From Pegea sp. RAD2-039 (lineage: Eukaryota; Chordata; Thaliacea; Salpida; Salpidae), in assembly GCA_034620365.1 (NCBI GenBank), contig JAQGEQ010000084.1, forward strand, positions 806,001 to 870,000: a stretch of DNA of 64,000 nt, written 5' to 3'. This document shows positions 1-11,289 of this stretch, one piece after another. How positions within the stretch are numbered: position 1 is the first letter of the stretch; each line of letters opens with the position of its first letter. The notes under the pieces were generated by a model. That model searched no databases. It had not been told where the DNA came from and saw only the letters and a list, made by a program, of their open reading frames with translations. The position numbers and the translations under genes were made by a program.

Positions 1-1647
1 TAAGCAAATTTGTTGCTTAGTTAAGATCTTTGGTATTTTGTTGAGGAGATTTCTGTCTGGATCCTGTTTATCACTTCTTCTTCTTCAAGGATGCTGACTT
101 TTTAAATTAGACTTTTAATCTCTGTTTGAATCTTGGAGCTTTGCCTTGGTTTCATGATCATTTACAGAGCACAGTCTTTACAGTGCTTTTTGGACTTTGT
201 ATAGTTTTCTAACATGTAGCTCGTAAAACCACTTATAATGTAATGAGACATTAATTGGTATGTCTAGCGGTGATCTTGTTTACCTTGTACTAAAGGTAAA
301 AGAAATTGTTAGATATCAGCAGTGGCTCTATACTTCATAGCTCGAGAACTTAAGTCATCTTTCGATGGTGGCTTCGTTTCACACGAAAAAAATCCTAAAA
401 TCCTTATTTAAATTCATTTAAAAAGATTTTCTGTTATATTTCATTTAATAAAAAGTTTTATAAAAAAAAACCGTTTCTTGTGATAGATTTGTAAGTCAGT
501 TACTTGATAAGGTTTATAGAATTTTAACTTATTTGTCGGATTTTTAAAAACCATATAAATCAACTATTTTTGATTTAACCTCTAGATTTGTACAAAGTTG
601 TAATTTAAGGTAGTTTTGTGAACTTGGCACTTTGGCTAGTAAAGCCTTTTCGGATAAAGTTGATCAACTTTGCTCTCGAAGGTTTAAAATAATCACTTTC
701 TTCAAATAATGTATGATTTTTTTTTAATAATAACAATACCGGATTCAGTTAAATCTACTTTAGGTGTAATATACATTTCAAAAAAATACAACTTTAAATT
801 TACCGTATGCTAAGTTAAGTGCTATGTTATAATTATTCATTTTATTCTCAAAATTATATTAATTCTTAATATTTTTATTTGGAGTTAGTTGTAAATATTC
901 ATGTGAAGCTTTCAATTGTAAAAACACTTCTGCTGTAAAAAACTTTCCCCGAGATGTATTAAAATTGGATTTTTTAATTTAAGGGTTTTTTGGTACACGT
1001 ATTGCGATTTATTTTATTTTTGCTTTTATTTTTCAATTATAGTTTTTCTTTAATTTTTTAAACAAAATTATTATTTTTGATTTTAAGTTAATGCGTTATA
1101 TATTTTATTAGTAGTTTATTTATTTAAAATTATTAAAAAAAAAATTGTTTATTGATTGAAGAAGTCAAGATAATCTATTTATTTGTTTTTAACTAATTTT
1201 TACTTTAATTGAAATGTTCTAACCATTTATGCTAATAGTTTGATATTATTTTTTGGTTAGAAAATAATATAGTATATTCATGGTTGGTAAAAACAGTTAT
1301 TGATCTATTTGAAACAGTTTTAATCTTCTGATCATTTTCTTACAAACTTTCATTTAAATTTTATAGAAACTCAATTTTTTCATTAAAAACTTTCATTTTT
1401 TTCAGTTATAATTTCATTGAAAATCCTATTTTTTTAAACATTTTAATTATTGAAATTATTCTATAAATATATATTTTTATAAGCTAAATAATTATTATAA
1501 TTATTTTTTGAATACTTTGAGTAGCTTGTATAATTTATATATCTTTCATAAATCTTAAACGAATTAATATTTAATCTATAAACTTTTGTTATTCAGTAGG
1601 ATTTATTAAATTATTAAAGATAGATAAATTGAAATTAGTTATACAAG
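1..1647. other. AT-rich DNA upstream of SEC11
   Basis: No gene can be defined here. Positions 1-220 are less AT-rich, and on the minus strand hold short coding-like open stretches (a Lys/Glu-rich run read from about 105 down to 20, and a short Cys/His-containing run near 170-215). I could not join them with consistent splice phases, so they may be exons of a minus-strand gene running off the left edge. The rest, with long T and A runs, looks non-coding and should include the SEC11 promoter. Confidence 0.3.
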
Positions 1648-2804
1648 ATGTTGGATTCAATAGATGTGTTTGCAGAAGTTCGACGAATGAATAAACGTCA
1701 AGTAAGTTGACATTTTTTCTACTTGCTTCATTAATTTGTTTTTATTCAAGGTGTACTTCCAAGCCTTAAATTTTGCCATGATTGTAGCTTCAGCCTTAAT
1801 GATGTGGAAAGGGATGATGGTTGTAACTGGTAGCGAAAGTCCAATTGTAGTTGTTCTGAGGTAAAAAATTGAAATTTGTACAAAGTCTAGTAAACTTGTC
1901 TTCCTGAAATTTATTTTAATTCTAAATTTTTGTATCTTCTTTGCAAATATAATAATTCAAAATCAAGATTTTCTAAGTTTTCAATCTAATTATATTTTAT
2001 AAATTTAGGTTTTAGTATGAAAGATATGCTAACATGAAATGATTTGAAAAAATAGAAGTTTTATTTTTAATAATAGTTTAAGTAATATATAAATAATCTA
2101 TATTTGCTAAAAATGTTGATGCTGAGTTTGAAGCTTTTCTATCTTCAATGTTACTCACAACCTTATACATTACCAAATATTTTCCATCTACCTTTTTCTG
2201 CTAACCTTCCAACTCATTCATTATCTAGTAAGCCTGTGATCCTCAGTGACCTGGTTGGTGGCTGGCAAACTGCTCTGCCTTTTATTTATTCAGTTATTTT
2301 TAATCTTTATTTTCATTTTAGTGGGAGCATGGAGCCTGCTTTTTTTCGAGGCGATCTTTTATTTTTGACTAATTATCAAGAAGATAAGATTGAAGCCGGA
2401 GAAATTGTTGTTTTCAAAATTGAAGGTCGTGACATTCCTATAGTCCACCGAGTGATAAAACTTCACGAGAAGTAATAAATTTTTATCTGAATTTGAAATT
2501 TAATTTTTTTTTTAAATAATTTTTATAGTGAAAATGGAAAAGTGAAATTTTTGACTAAAGGCGACAATAATGAAGTAGATGACAGAGGTCTGTACAAGCC
2601 AGGACAGTTATGGGTGGAAAGACAGCATATTGTAGGACGTGCACGAGGGTTCGTCCCTTACATTGGAATGGTCACCATTTTGATGAATGATTATCCAAAA
2701 CTGAAGGTAAAAATGGTTTTCATGAAATCATCTGAATTCAATTTCTTTTTCAGTTTGCAATCCTAGGATTTTTAGGGTTGTTCGTTCTTCTTCACCGGGA
2801 ATGA
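1648..2804 (+). CDS. SEC11A: Signal peptidase complex catalytic subunit SEC11
   Basis: Catalytic subunit of the ER signal peptidase, which removes signal peptides from proteins entering the secretory pathway. Five exons with GT-AG junctions and matching phases: 1648-1701, 1751-1860, 2322-2471, 2529-2706 and 2754-2804. They encode 180 residues, against 179 in vertebrate SEC11A. The N-terminus carries the family's RRMNKRQ-type motif and one membrane segment (about residues 20-40). The serine motif SGSMEP holds the expected nucleophile Ser57, PIVHRV holds His97, and KGDNN with VDDRG supplies Asp117 and Asp122/123. The protein ends with the hydrophobic LFVLLHRE tail typical of SEC11. The third intron is only 57 bp. 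A poly(A)-type AATAAA lies near 2960. The gene looks intact; identity is very secure, exact splice sites nearly so. Confidence 0.95.
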
Positions 2805-3400
2805 ATCTTCATCCAAGAGATCTTCGATTTGATTTTGGTGGCTGCGTTATTATTTACTTCACTTTTATTTAAAAATATTTTACAAAATAAGATTAATTGA
2901 ATTTTCATTTAAGTTTTTTTATGGGGATGAAATCTTTTAAGGTCTTTTGAGAAGATTTTAATAAATAGATTGATTAAATTTTTAATATTTTTGACCGACT
3001 TTTTGAAGAGTTTATTTTTCAACTTGTAAATTCTTTTTGTTTCTTGAACTGTTTGAATTTTGCCTGTGTAAAAAGAATCATGAAAAAGATGTCTTTCATC
3101 TCACATTTTCAGCTGGAATACCAATCAGTTAAAAATTTGTTTTTAGCATTTCTACATTGGTTTTCGTACAGATATTTACAGTTTTAAATTTAGCGATAAT
3201 CTATTTTATTAAAACTTTTATCACTAATCAAACTGAATTAGATATATTCAAGCTTTTATTTTATGTTTCTGATAACCACTTAGATTTGTCATCCAGAATT
3301 TTTCCCTTTAAACTTTTTATCACAACATAAATGGAATTTTTTACTTTACTGTCCAGAATATTTCAAAGTTTCAAAACCCTCATTGATTAAAATTGAAATA
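2805..3400. other. SEC11 3' flank
   Basis: AT-rich sequence after SEC11, probably its 3' UTR and terminator region. I see no other gene. Confidence 0.4.
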
Positions 3401-3410
3401 TTTATGTAGG

Positions 3411-3932
3411 CTGTGAGTTCTAACAACCTTGTTGAACTTTCTTGATGTAAGTGTTTATATAACTTCTAACCATAATTTACCTTCTTAGTGTAGCTAACAA
3501 AGAAGAGCTTCAATTTGTTGTCAGCTTGCTGTCGATAGTAAAGATTTACAACCAGATTTCGCTGAAATATTTTTTACTGTTAAAAGCATACCAAAAAAGG
3601 CTTTTTAAAACTTCATTAATTTCAAAGTGATTAAAAAATGAAATAATTTTTAAATACATGAAAGGGAATCAAATTATTCTTTGCAGTCACTTTTAGAAGA
3701 TTCTAAAAAAATTATTCTTTCAATTGCTAAAAATAGTTTTACAAAATTAGAGGACCTTAACTCGGCAAAAACCGATCTAGTCATTCATCAAAAGCTGCCA
3801 AAACATGTTTTAGATGTAATAAATCAAAAAACCATCTTCTAAATTGAGTCATTTAGTTTTCCTCCATCTAACACAGTCTAATTTATTTGTGGCCTACATT
3901 TGCAGAAGAACCTTGAAGTAAAAGAATTATAA
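3411..3932 (+). pseudogene. Terminal exons of an unidentified, possibly frameshifted gene
   Basis: Three plus-strand pieces have good splice signals and one consistent phase: 3489-3537 (16 codons rich in Leu and Val), 3687-3815 (43 codons, Lys/Leu/Ser-rich, helical looking) and 3906-3932 (KNLEVKEL then stop). An ATTAAA poly(A)-type signal follows. The piece before them, about 3411-3445, ends at a good GTAAGT donor, but in the required frame it holds stops, while a neighbouring frame is open and coding-like. That suggests a one-base frameshift or a mistaken first exon. No ATG is found in the usable frame. I do not recognise the protein family. It could be a decaying gene or the end of a gene whose 5' exons I could not find. 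Confidence 0.3.
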
Positions 3933-4039
3933 AGTTTATTAAAAACATTAACCATATCTTATGGCAACACAGCACATCAAACTTGCATCTAATGACTAAA
4001 CTAACTGGCTTCTTCAACACCTTGGTGTACTAATCTCGT

Positions 4040-4400
4040 TCATCTGTGTGACGAAGCAGATACTATACCTACCAAGCGGGTGGTTCCGGGTTCGAGCCCA
4101 GGTGGACACATATTAGTGACAATGAAAGTTCATATAAAAAAACCCGGATAGAAGGGCCCTGTGAGCCTGGTAAAATGGCAACACTTCTAGGAGACTTAAA
4201 ACTACGAATTTTAAGCCGGAGTTGGAGCCCCGTAGGCAGTTCCCTCTACTCATTATCATTCTGGCAAATCCTGCGATGCCAGCTGCAGCTGAATCAGTTT
4301 GTCTGTACCGCTGCATAATTTGTTAGCGTGGAACCCTGCTGCATGGGCAACAACTGGATAAGTTCTGATCTGGCACATATATACGCATAACCGTTCGCGG
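4040..4400 (+). repeat. tRNA-derived SINE, family 1, copy A
   Basis: A GC-richer island of about 360 bp. Its head resembles a tRNA and includes a near-perfect pol III B box, GGTTCGAGCCC, near 4090. The body that follows is found again, inverted and diverged, at 63060-63445. Shared blocks include the GGAGTTGGAGCC motif, the CCGCTGCATAA block and the AAGTTC...CCCGG.TAGAAGG block. Presence of the same head and body at two unrelated places marks a SINE family with a long central domain. The open frame on its minus strand is a by-product. Confidence 0.7.
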
Positions 4401-4868
4401 CCGAGTCCACTTTCTTCTTCCATCTACTACTCAGTTACACTTAAAACTTCTAAGAGTTCCACTTTTTTGTAAGTAATGTCAGAACTCAGCAAACCGCTAT
4501 ATTTTTTATAAAACAGCAAAAGAAGCAGATAAATTTCGGAATTTTTTTAATTTTATTTATAAATACTTTATTAGTATTCAATTATTAATAGTATTAATAG
4601 TATTCAAGTATTTAATAACTTGTGTGCTATTTGCTCATAACATTCTGTTATATGAGTTTTTCAGTGAATTTTGAATCAAGGAAATTCGATTAAGGATTGA
4701 TTCTTATAGTTTGGAAGAATATTTATTCTTCAAGTAAACAAATATTTGCTTTTTTTACTTTTAAGCTGTTCTTCTGCTAGATGATTGTACTTGTGATGAT
4801 GTTGGTGAGCATAAGACTTGAGTAATGAGTTCATGATGATTTTGTTTCTCAATGATGTGTAGAAAGTA

Positions 4869-5208
4869 TCAAAATAGTGTGAAGCTCTTATCCTTTGCAG
4901 GAAAGTTTGAAACGAAAACTTGATTTTCAGCATCATCCGCCATAGGGGTACAATTTGTGACCAAAAATTTTTCAATTGAGACTTCTAGCACCTGTAAGTC
5001 GGGTCATTACTTTATAAGATTTAAAATAGATTACAAATCTTTATAAATAGTAACAATTTGGTTTTTAGTTGATTACTAACGCTGGGATCAATCTCGTAAT
5101 ACAATTTATCTGATAAAATTAAACTTTGATGATCTATATTTATGAACATTTCATATTCTTCAGCAGCCAATTTTTCTTCTGCAGTAAAGCATTGACTAGG
5201 GCACCTGA
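4869..5208 (-). pseudogene. Possible last exons of an unidentified minus-strand gene
   Basis: Two pieces have splice signals and a continuous frame: 5208-5081 (about 42 codons, Glu/Leu-rich, acceptor AATAG, donor GTTAGT) and 4991 down to a stop at 4869 (40 codons, acceptor TTACAG, containing MADDAENQV). After that stop the same frame is open again for about 30 codons, and an overlapping frame runs to 4730 with an AATAAA just beyond its stop. This may be a disabled gene or a misplaced stop. I found no first exon, and the H1-like gene occupies the DNA upstream. Family not recognised. Confidence 0.25.
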
Positions 5209-5477
5209 CTATTTTAAGTGCTTAACAGACAATAGTTACCATCATAACTTAAATCTGAAATATTTCAGTTTGAGTTTTGTAAGATATATTTTTTTATAAC
5301 TCTGCAAGTTAAAAGAATGCTAGCAGGCAAACTTTAGTATTAAAAGTTTAGATTTTTTTCTTTGATTAGTTGTAAAAAAGACTATAGCATGATGATTCAA
5401 AATTTTTATTTGACATTTTCAGTTCATTACACAATTTGGAAGTCAGCAAGAGGGTTAGTTTTGTAAATAAATTACTT

Positions 5478-6248
5478 TCAACATCTATTTCTTTTAACCT
5501 TCTTTTTTTCACATTTGATAACTTTCCGTCTTTTAGGGGCACATTTGTTAACTTTCCGTCTTTTAGGGGCACGTTTGTTAACTTTCCGTCTTTTAGAGGC
5601 ACGTTTGTTAACTTTCCGTCTTTTAGGGGCACATTTGCTAACTTTACGTTTCTTTATCGCTGATCTTTTTTTCTTGGAACTTTTTTGTGACTTTTCAAAG
5701 CAAACTTTGCGATTAAATTTCTTACCTTTAGTATAGGAAAGAAGTTTTCCTTTGGGGGTCATGAGATAAGTACCTCTGACAGAATGATACAGAAACCCTG
5801 ATCGAGTCATTCGTTTCAAAGCTAAACCCACCCCTTTAGTACAGCTTGACTTGGTCAAATACTTCTCTTTCGAAGCTATCCATTTAATGATAGCTTTTCG
5901 GCGAGCACCTTTCCCACCTCCAAGGGCGGCAATTGCTTCTTTGATTAGTATATCATAAGGTGGGAAGAGAGGGAAGATACCCGCCGAAGGAGAAATTATC
6001 ATGGGGCCATATTTTTCACAAGTTTTTTGCAATTGTTTTTGTTCTTCTTCATTGTAACCCATGTTACTGAGTGTTTTTTCAAGTTCTTTGGATTTAGTAG
6101 CTGATTCATAAATAATAGCTTTGGTATTTTTTCCCGAAGAATCTGAATCTGAGTCATCTTCTCTGTAAAATAATCCTACGCTAGGTTGAACCATCATTTT
6201 CATATACGAAATTAATCCTTCGTTTAAAGACTGCTCGAGTGACTCCAT
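5478..6248 (-). CDS. H1-like linker histone with Lys/Arg decapeptide repeats
   Basis: Intronless gene of 256 residues. I chose the ATG at 6248 because the longer open frame upstream lacks an ATG. Residues 1-90 form an acidic/polar N-terminal extension with a DSDSDSS patch. Residues about 95-170 form a linker-histone winged helix (PPYDILIKEAIAAL, then GARRKAIIKWI, a glycine-flanked third helix and SFLYHS/GTYLMTP-like wing). Residues about 197-246 are five 10-residue units of type KRRKVxKxAP, followed by a basic tail. Five cysteines lie in the tail or just before it. The role is likely nucleosome and linker DNA binding. The long N-terminus and Cys-containing repeats fit a variant or germline/sperm-type H1 better than a somatic H1, but that is inference. 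A perfect CRE (TGACGTCA) lies 125 bp upstream. Confidence 0.85.
   Translation of the reverse strand: MESLEQSLNEGLISYMKMMVQPSVGLFYREDDSDSDSSGKNTKAIIYESATKSKELEKTLSNMGYNEEEQKQLQKTCEKYGPMIISPSAGIFPLFPPYDILIKEAIAALGGGKGARRKAIIKWIASKEKYLTKSSCTKGVGLALKRMTRSGFLYHSVRGTYLMTPKGKLLSYTKGKKFNRKVCFEKSQKSSKKKRSAIKKRKVSKCAPKRRKVNKRASKRRKVNKRAPKRRKVNKCAPKRRKVIKCEKKKVKRNRC
5518..5662 (-). repeat. 30-bp coding minisatellite in the H1-like tail
   Basis: Nearly identical 30-bp units (core ACTTTCCGTCTTTTAGGGGC on the plus strand) in tandem, each encoding one KRRKVxKxAP decapeptide. The array also stays open in two plus-strand frames, which are shadows. The near identity of the units suggests recent expansion or homogenisation. 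Confidence 0.85.
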
Positions 6249-6372
6249 TTTCACAAAAACAGTTACGAACAAACATTGACAAAAATCGTTGGTTAGCTAT
6301 TTGGTGCTTATTTATAATTTTTTGTGGACCTCGTTGAAACTCTAAACATATGTTTGATCATTTTAGATTTTA

Positions 6373-6380
6373 TGACGTCA
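6373..6380. promoter_or_regulatory. CRE palindrome upstream of H1-like gene
   Basis: A perfect TGACGTCA, the CREB/ATF-type site, 125 bp upstream of the H1-like ATG. Distance and orientation fit a promoter element; function is inferred from the motif only. Confidence 0.45.
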
Positions 6381-6541
6381 TAATAATTCAGTTAATATGT
6401 TTATTTAACAAAATTTGCATATTTTGTACTTATTTTACCCTTCCGTTTTTGGTATTTCTACTTTGGGCAGCTACAACAATGCTGCCTGAGCTTCAGCTTC
6501 TTACATAACTTTGATTAATTTTTCAATTATAATTTTAACTA

Positions 6542-6735
6542 TGATTTAATTAAATTCGATTATTGGTATCTTTTATAAACAAGAAAAATATTTCAAAACT
6601 AAAATTCTTGCTTAAAGTAAACAAGGGAAATTCCCAATTTATTATAGATTTAAACATAGGTAAATATTTAGAAAAACTTGTTTTTCTGCTCTTATTTGTA
6701 CATTTAATATCTGGCAATGAACGTCATGATTTTTT
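6542..6735 (+). repeat. Truncated outer copy of the GNAT upstream segment
   Basis: Repeats the first part of 7400-7860. It shares diagnostic bases (GTAAACAAGGGAAATTCCC) with the outer right copy at 21640-22070, whereas the two inner copies share GTAGACAAGGGCAATTCCC. So there is an outer pair and an inner pair, and the outer pair belongs to the same inverted duplication. Confidence 0.8.
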
Positions 6736-7399
6736 GAATAATTTTTTCGTCATGAATCTGTTTAATTATATAATATTTTGTTATTTTAGAATTAATACCT
6801 ACAAAAAATAATTAAAAAGTCATATTTTAAATCATATTTAATGTTTTAAGTATAAATGATTATCGATTTTGCGAATGACAAACTCAGTAAAAACTTGAAA
6901 GTTTGCTAAAGATGCTTAAAAAGTATTATTTTTAGGTTTAAAAAATATTCTTAGAATAATTCGTAAATAAATATTAATAAAAATCTATACAAAATTTCAA
7001 ATTAAAAATTTATATAGAGTTCGTTTTTTCAAGTGGTTTCAAAATTTCCTTGTAAAGCTTTATAAAAACTTTTCAGGAAGTGTTCACTACAATTACAGCA
7101 GAGCAACTGCTAGAAGCAAGCCCACAGTGAAAAACTATACGAAAGCTAACAATTTTTTGTTTGTTTTGTTGGTTGAAAAGCCTTTTTATTTTTTATAGTT
7201 AGATAGTAGTATGGCTAGCTTCAGTTGTTAACGGCCATCGATACAAGATTTATCATTTTTTGTAACTCATCCAGAAATATCAGTAATTTCTAGTTAGTTA
7301 ATAAAATTTGTGTAATAATTTAAAGATTTTATTGATAAAAGATAATTATTTAAAAAAATACGGATAGTTGACTATAGGCAGTTACAAAACTCTCCGATT

Positions 7400-7860
7400 T
7401 AATTAAAATCGTTTATTGGTATCTTTTATAAACTAGAAAAATATTTCAAGACTAAAATTCTTGCTTAAAGTAGACAAGGGCAATTCCCAATTTATTATAG
7501 ATTTAAACATAGGTAAATACTTAGAAAAACTTGTTTTTCTGCTCATTTTTGTACATTTAATAACTGCCAATATACTGCCAATAAACGTCATTGATTTCTC
7601 ATTCAAAAGTTTGTTACACCTTTTCTGAAGTCAAGCTTTTTAAATTTATATTTTTATGTTTGTTATAAAAGCTGTAGAACTTATCATCGGCAAATATATT
7701 GGCAAAATATAATTATGTAAATGAGAAATAGTTATTTCTAATTAAAAAACCGAGATTATTTATAGGCTGTGTAGGATAAATGTTGTAACAAAGCGTGTAT
7801 GTATATTTTATTAATTCTATATTAATTACTTTTTTATAGGTGTTACTAACAAACTGAAAA
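7400..7860 (+). repeat. GNAT upstream segment, left inner copy
   Basis: About 460 bp directly before the GNAT gene, present four times in the window (also 6542-6735 truncated, 20340-20785 and 21640-22070 inverted). It ends in a pyrimidine-rich stretch and AG just upstream of the GNAT start, which could be a 5' UTR intron acceptor or a trans-splice acceptor. It differs by a few bases from the right copy. Confidence 0.8.
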
Positions 7861-7883
7861 CAAGCATAACAACAGGCATCATA

Positions 7884-8576
7884 ATGCCTTTTGATTCGAA
7901 AATTTTTCAACAAAGTTTTGGGATGCTGAAACACCGAGAAAAATTTTTGTTTAGGTTTTTAGCTTCAAAAGATTTCCGACAAGCCAACAAACTGGTTTCA
8001 ATGTTTTTGACTCAATCAAAAACTTCCAGAGGTTTTAACTTTCCACTTAAAGAAGCAGAAGTCATATCAAAGTGGTATTTAGACAACAATCTCTGCAATG
8101 GAATGTCATTTGGTTGTTTTGAACAAAGCACCAAAAACATGGCGGCTGTAATGCTTATTAGTCTAAAAAATTATGGTAGTGAGTATATACCAGCAAACTA
8201 TCCAAAAGAATATGCTATCAGATTAAGATTACAAAGTGCTGCAGAGAGCAACCTGATGTCAGGAAAACCAGCAGAACTTGGAAGGTATCTAAACTCACTT
8301 GTCGTTTCAGTACATCCCAAGTATTTTGGGCATGGGATAGTAGCTGAAATGATTAGTATTGGTTCAGAGATTGGTAGACCCTTAGGATGTTTGGAATTCG
8401 TAGCAACAATGTCTAGTGATAGCGCTTTAAAAGCAGTTTTAAAAAATGATGTTGTTATTCGAAATGTCATTGAACTTTCAGAGTATGTAGATAGCGAGCT
8501 TGGGATTAAACCTTATGAAGATGCTAAAGCTCCGAACGACAAATTTTATTTTGTTTCAAATAAAATTAAATATTAG
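7884..8576 (+). CDS. GNAT-family N-acetyltransferase, left copy
   Basis: Intronless, 230 residues. GNAT enzymes transfer acetyl from acetyl-CoA to an amine. Support is the acetyl-CoA loop: residues about 139-160 read as a beta strand (LVVSVHP), then KYFGHG (146-151), matching the R/Q-x-x-G-x-G/A motif with Lys in first place, then a helix. Its size and the LVVSVHP-type strand recall arylalkylamine/polyamine-like animal GNATs, but the substrate cannot be told. The N-terminal 60 residues are not distinctive. The ATG follows the repeated upstream segment. The protein is identical to that at 19606-20298, and the DNA stretches I compared are also identical. The minisatellite starts about 225 bp downstream. 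Confidence 0.75.
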   Translation: MPFDSKIFQQSFGMLKHREKFLFRFLASKDFRQANKLVSMFLTQSKTSRGFNFPLKEAEVISKWYLDNNLCNGMSFGCFEQSTKNMAAVMLISLKNYGSEYIPANYPKEYAIRLRLQSAAESNLMSGKPAELGRYLNSLVVSVHPKYFGHGIVAEMISIGSEIGRPLGCLEFVATMSSDSALKAVLKNDVVIRNVIELSEYVDSELGIKPYEDAKAPNDKFYFVSNKIKY

Positions 8577-8800
8577 TTTAAAATATCTTTCATTAACTTT
8601 CTATCATTTTGTTGAGCTTCATTGATTTAGTAATAAATTAATTGGTTAGTTTGCGATGCACATATAATATTTGTTCAAGTTTATGATATTGTTCATTTTT
8701 GAGTTTCGTTTACATGATCTATTAAAAACTCTCAATTTAAAAACAAACTTATCGATTTGGTAAAGTGTTTTCTGAATAGCTTAATGGACGAATTGCTTAT

Positions 8801-10206
8801 TTGCTACAGGTATTAATATTTGGTACAGGTGTTAATACTTGGTACAGGTTTTAATTTTTGGTATAAGTGTTAATATTTGGTACAAGTGTTAATATTTGGT
8901 ACAAGTGTTAATATTTGGTACAAGTTTTAATATTTGGTACAAGTGTTAATATTTGGTACAGGTGTTAATACTTGGTACAGGGTATTAATATTTGGTACAA
9001 GTTTTAATATTTGGTACAGGTATTAATATTTGGTACAGGTGTTAATATTTGGTACAAGTGTTAATATTTGGTACAGGTATTAATATTTGGTATAGGTATT
9101 AATATTTGGTACAGGGTATTAATATTTGGCACAAGTTTTAATATTTGGTACAAGTGTTAATATTTGGTACAGGTATTAATATTTGGTACAGGTGTTAATA
9201 TTTGGTACAAGTGTTAATATTTGGTACAGGTATTAATATTTGGTATAGGTATTAATATTTGGTACAGGGTATTAATATTTGGCACAAGTGTTAGTTTTTG
9301 GTACAGGTTTTAATATTTGGTATTGGTGTTAATATTTGGTATAGGTATTAATATTTGGTACAGGGTATTAATATTTGGCACAAGTTTTAATATTTGGTAC
9401 AGGTATTAATATTTGGTACAGGTGTTAATATTTGGTATAGGTATTAATATTTGGTACAGGTGTTAATATTTGGTACAGGGTATTAATATTTGGCACAAGT
9501 GTTAGTTTTTGGTACAGGTTTTAATATTTGGTATTGGTGTTAATACTTGGTACAGGTGTTAATATTTGGTATAGGTGTTAATATTTGGTACTGGTGTTAA
9601 TATTTGGTACAAGTTTTAATATTTGGTACAAGTGTTAATATTTGGTACAGGTATTAATATTTGGTACAGGTGTTAATATTTGGTACTGGTGTTAATATTT
9701 GGTACAAGTTTTAATATTTGGTACAAGTGTTAATATTTGGTACAAGTTTTAATTTTTGGTACAGGTTTTAATTTTTGGTACAGGTTTTAATATTTGGTAC
9801 AGGTATTAATATTTGGTACAGGTTTTAATTTTTGGTACAGGTTTTAATATTTGGTACAGGTATTAATATTTGGTACAGGTTTTAATTTTTGGTACTGGGT
9901 ATTAATATTTGGTACAGGTATTAATATTTGGTACAGGTTTTAATTTTTGGTACAGGTTTTAATATTTGGTACAGGTATTAATATTTGGTACAGGTTTTAA
10001 TTTTTGGTACAGGTTTTAATATTTGGTACAGGTATTAATATTTGGTACAGGTTTTAATTTTTGGTACAGGTTTTAATATTTGGTACAGGTATTAATATTT
10101 GGTACAGGTTTTAATTTTTGGTACTGGGTATTAATATTTGGTACAAGTGTTAATATTTGGTACAGGTGTTAATATTTGGTACATGTGTTAATTTTTGGTA
10201 CATGTA
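8801..10206 (+). repeat. 19-bp minisatellite, left array (about 74 units)
   Basis: Tandem array with unit TTAATATTTGGTACAGGTG, variants at the AGGTG/AAGTG/GGTAT end and TTTTT for TATTT, and some 20-bp units with an extra G. It has the reverse-complement partner at 17267-19386. The first and last few units match the partner in variant order; the middle differs in length and order. No coding potential. Confidence 0.95.
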
Positions 10207-10950
10207 TTGTTCATCGGCATTCAATCAATTTTTGTTTCTAATGATTTTAACAATCGAGTCTGATTCGGCTGAGAACGGCCAACTGAACACAAATTTTGAT
10301 TTTAGTCTTTTCTAGAATAGCAATTGATGGTTGATATCGTCTATATTGTCCAGTTTTGCTAAAAGATAGCAATAATACTTGACTTTGACATCGTCAAGAT
10401 TCTACCTGGGCGACATCTAAATAGGGTTATTTGGTCCAGGGCAGTGAAACGACCTGTTTCTAAACTATTTGTGCAGAATTGAGATATTTATTGTTTAAGT
10501 AGCCTGCGCTCAATCTAATCTCATCTAACTATGGAGTTTTCTCTTATTTAAATAGAATCCACTTAAAATCGATAAGAAATTAAATTGTTAAAATAAAAAC
10601 CAGTAAATATTTAAAAAAAAAGAAGGAAAGTAAATATTAACAATTAATCGATATTTATACTAAATAGTAATGATGCATTCAAAACAGCAATAAAATTAGC
10701 TTATTGAAGAAGCAGGGCGATACTAAATTGGACAAACTATCTTAATCAATTCAACTATCTTATTTTGTAAAGAGTTTTTTTCGAGAGGATTGATAAGTAA
10801 TCTTGTAATTTAATACAAGACTATAATTGATAAACAAAGTTCACTATCTGAATAAACAAAATTTTATTTACTTATAAACCAAATAAAATCAATTTCAAAA
10901 GATTTATTATTTTTCTAAAGTTTTGCTAATCTTTAAAGCAAAACTCAACT
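10207..10950. other. Arm sequence between minisatellite and tRNA
   Basis: Non-coding sequence repeated in the right arm at 16525-17266. I see no gene. Confidence 0.6.
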
Positions 10951-11022
10951 GCCTCCAGAGAGAATCGAACTCTCGACCCCTGGTTTACAAGACCAGTGCT
11001 CTAACCCCTGAGCTATGGAGGC
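10951..11022 (-). tRNA. tRNA-Thr (TGT), left arm
   Basis: 72-nt cloverleaf: 7-bp acceptor GCCTCCA/TGGAGGC, D arm GCTC..GAGC, anticodon stem CTGGT/ACCAG around loop CTTGTAA (anticodon TGT), T arm GAGAG/CTCTC with TTCGATT. No intron. A TTTT pol III terminator follows about 9 nt after the 3' end. The body is identical to the copies at 14633 and 16453. Confidence 0.97.
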
Positions 11023-11289
11023 TGATATTCTTGTTGATTACATTATAACAAATTTTGTGGAAGTCAGTTTGTTGTTATTTTGTCAAGTGCTTTCTTTTGT
11101 CAAATTCAGTAACTTCAAAATCAGTTTGTATAAAATCGTGGATTGAAAAATTTCAAGAAATTTTGTAGTAAATTAAAGAATTTTATAATTATATTTTGAT
11201 CTAAAAGCCACTATTGAAACGTAAAAACAAATCGCGGAAAGTTGTACTTGGAAATTTAAATGAGGTAATTAATTAGAAGTTTTATATTA

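Noticed and set aside
6563-6811. 82-codon plus-strand frame
   Set aside because: Spans the truncated upstream segment and its junction; no coding character.
8198-8470. 90-codon antisense frame in the GNAT gene (also 19712-19984)
   Set aside because: Shadow of the GNAT coding frame, duplicated with it.
8801-10206. CRISPR-like array
   Set aside because: Units are directly tandem with no spacers; it is a minisatellite in an animal genome.
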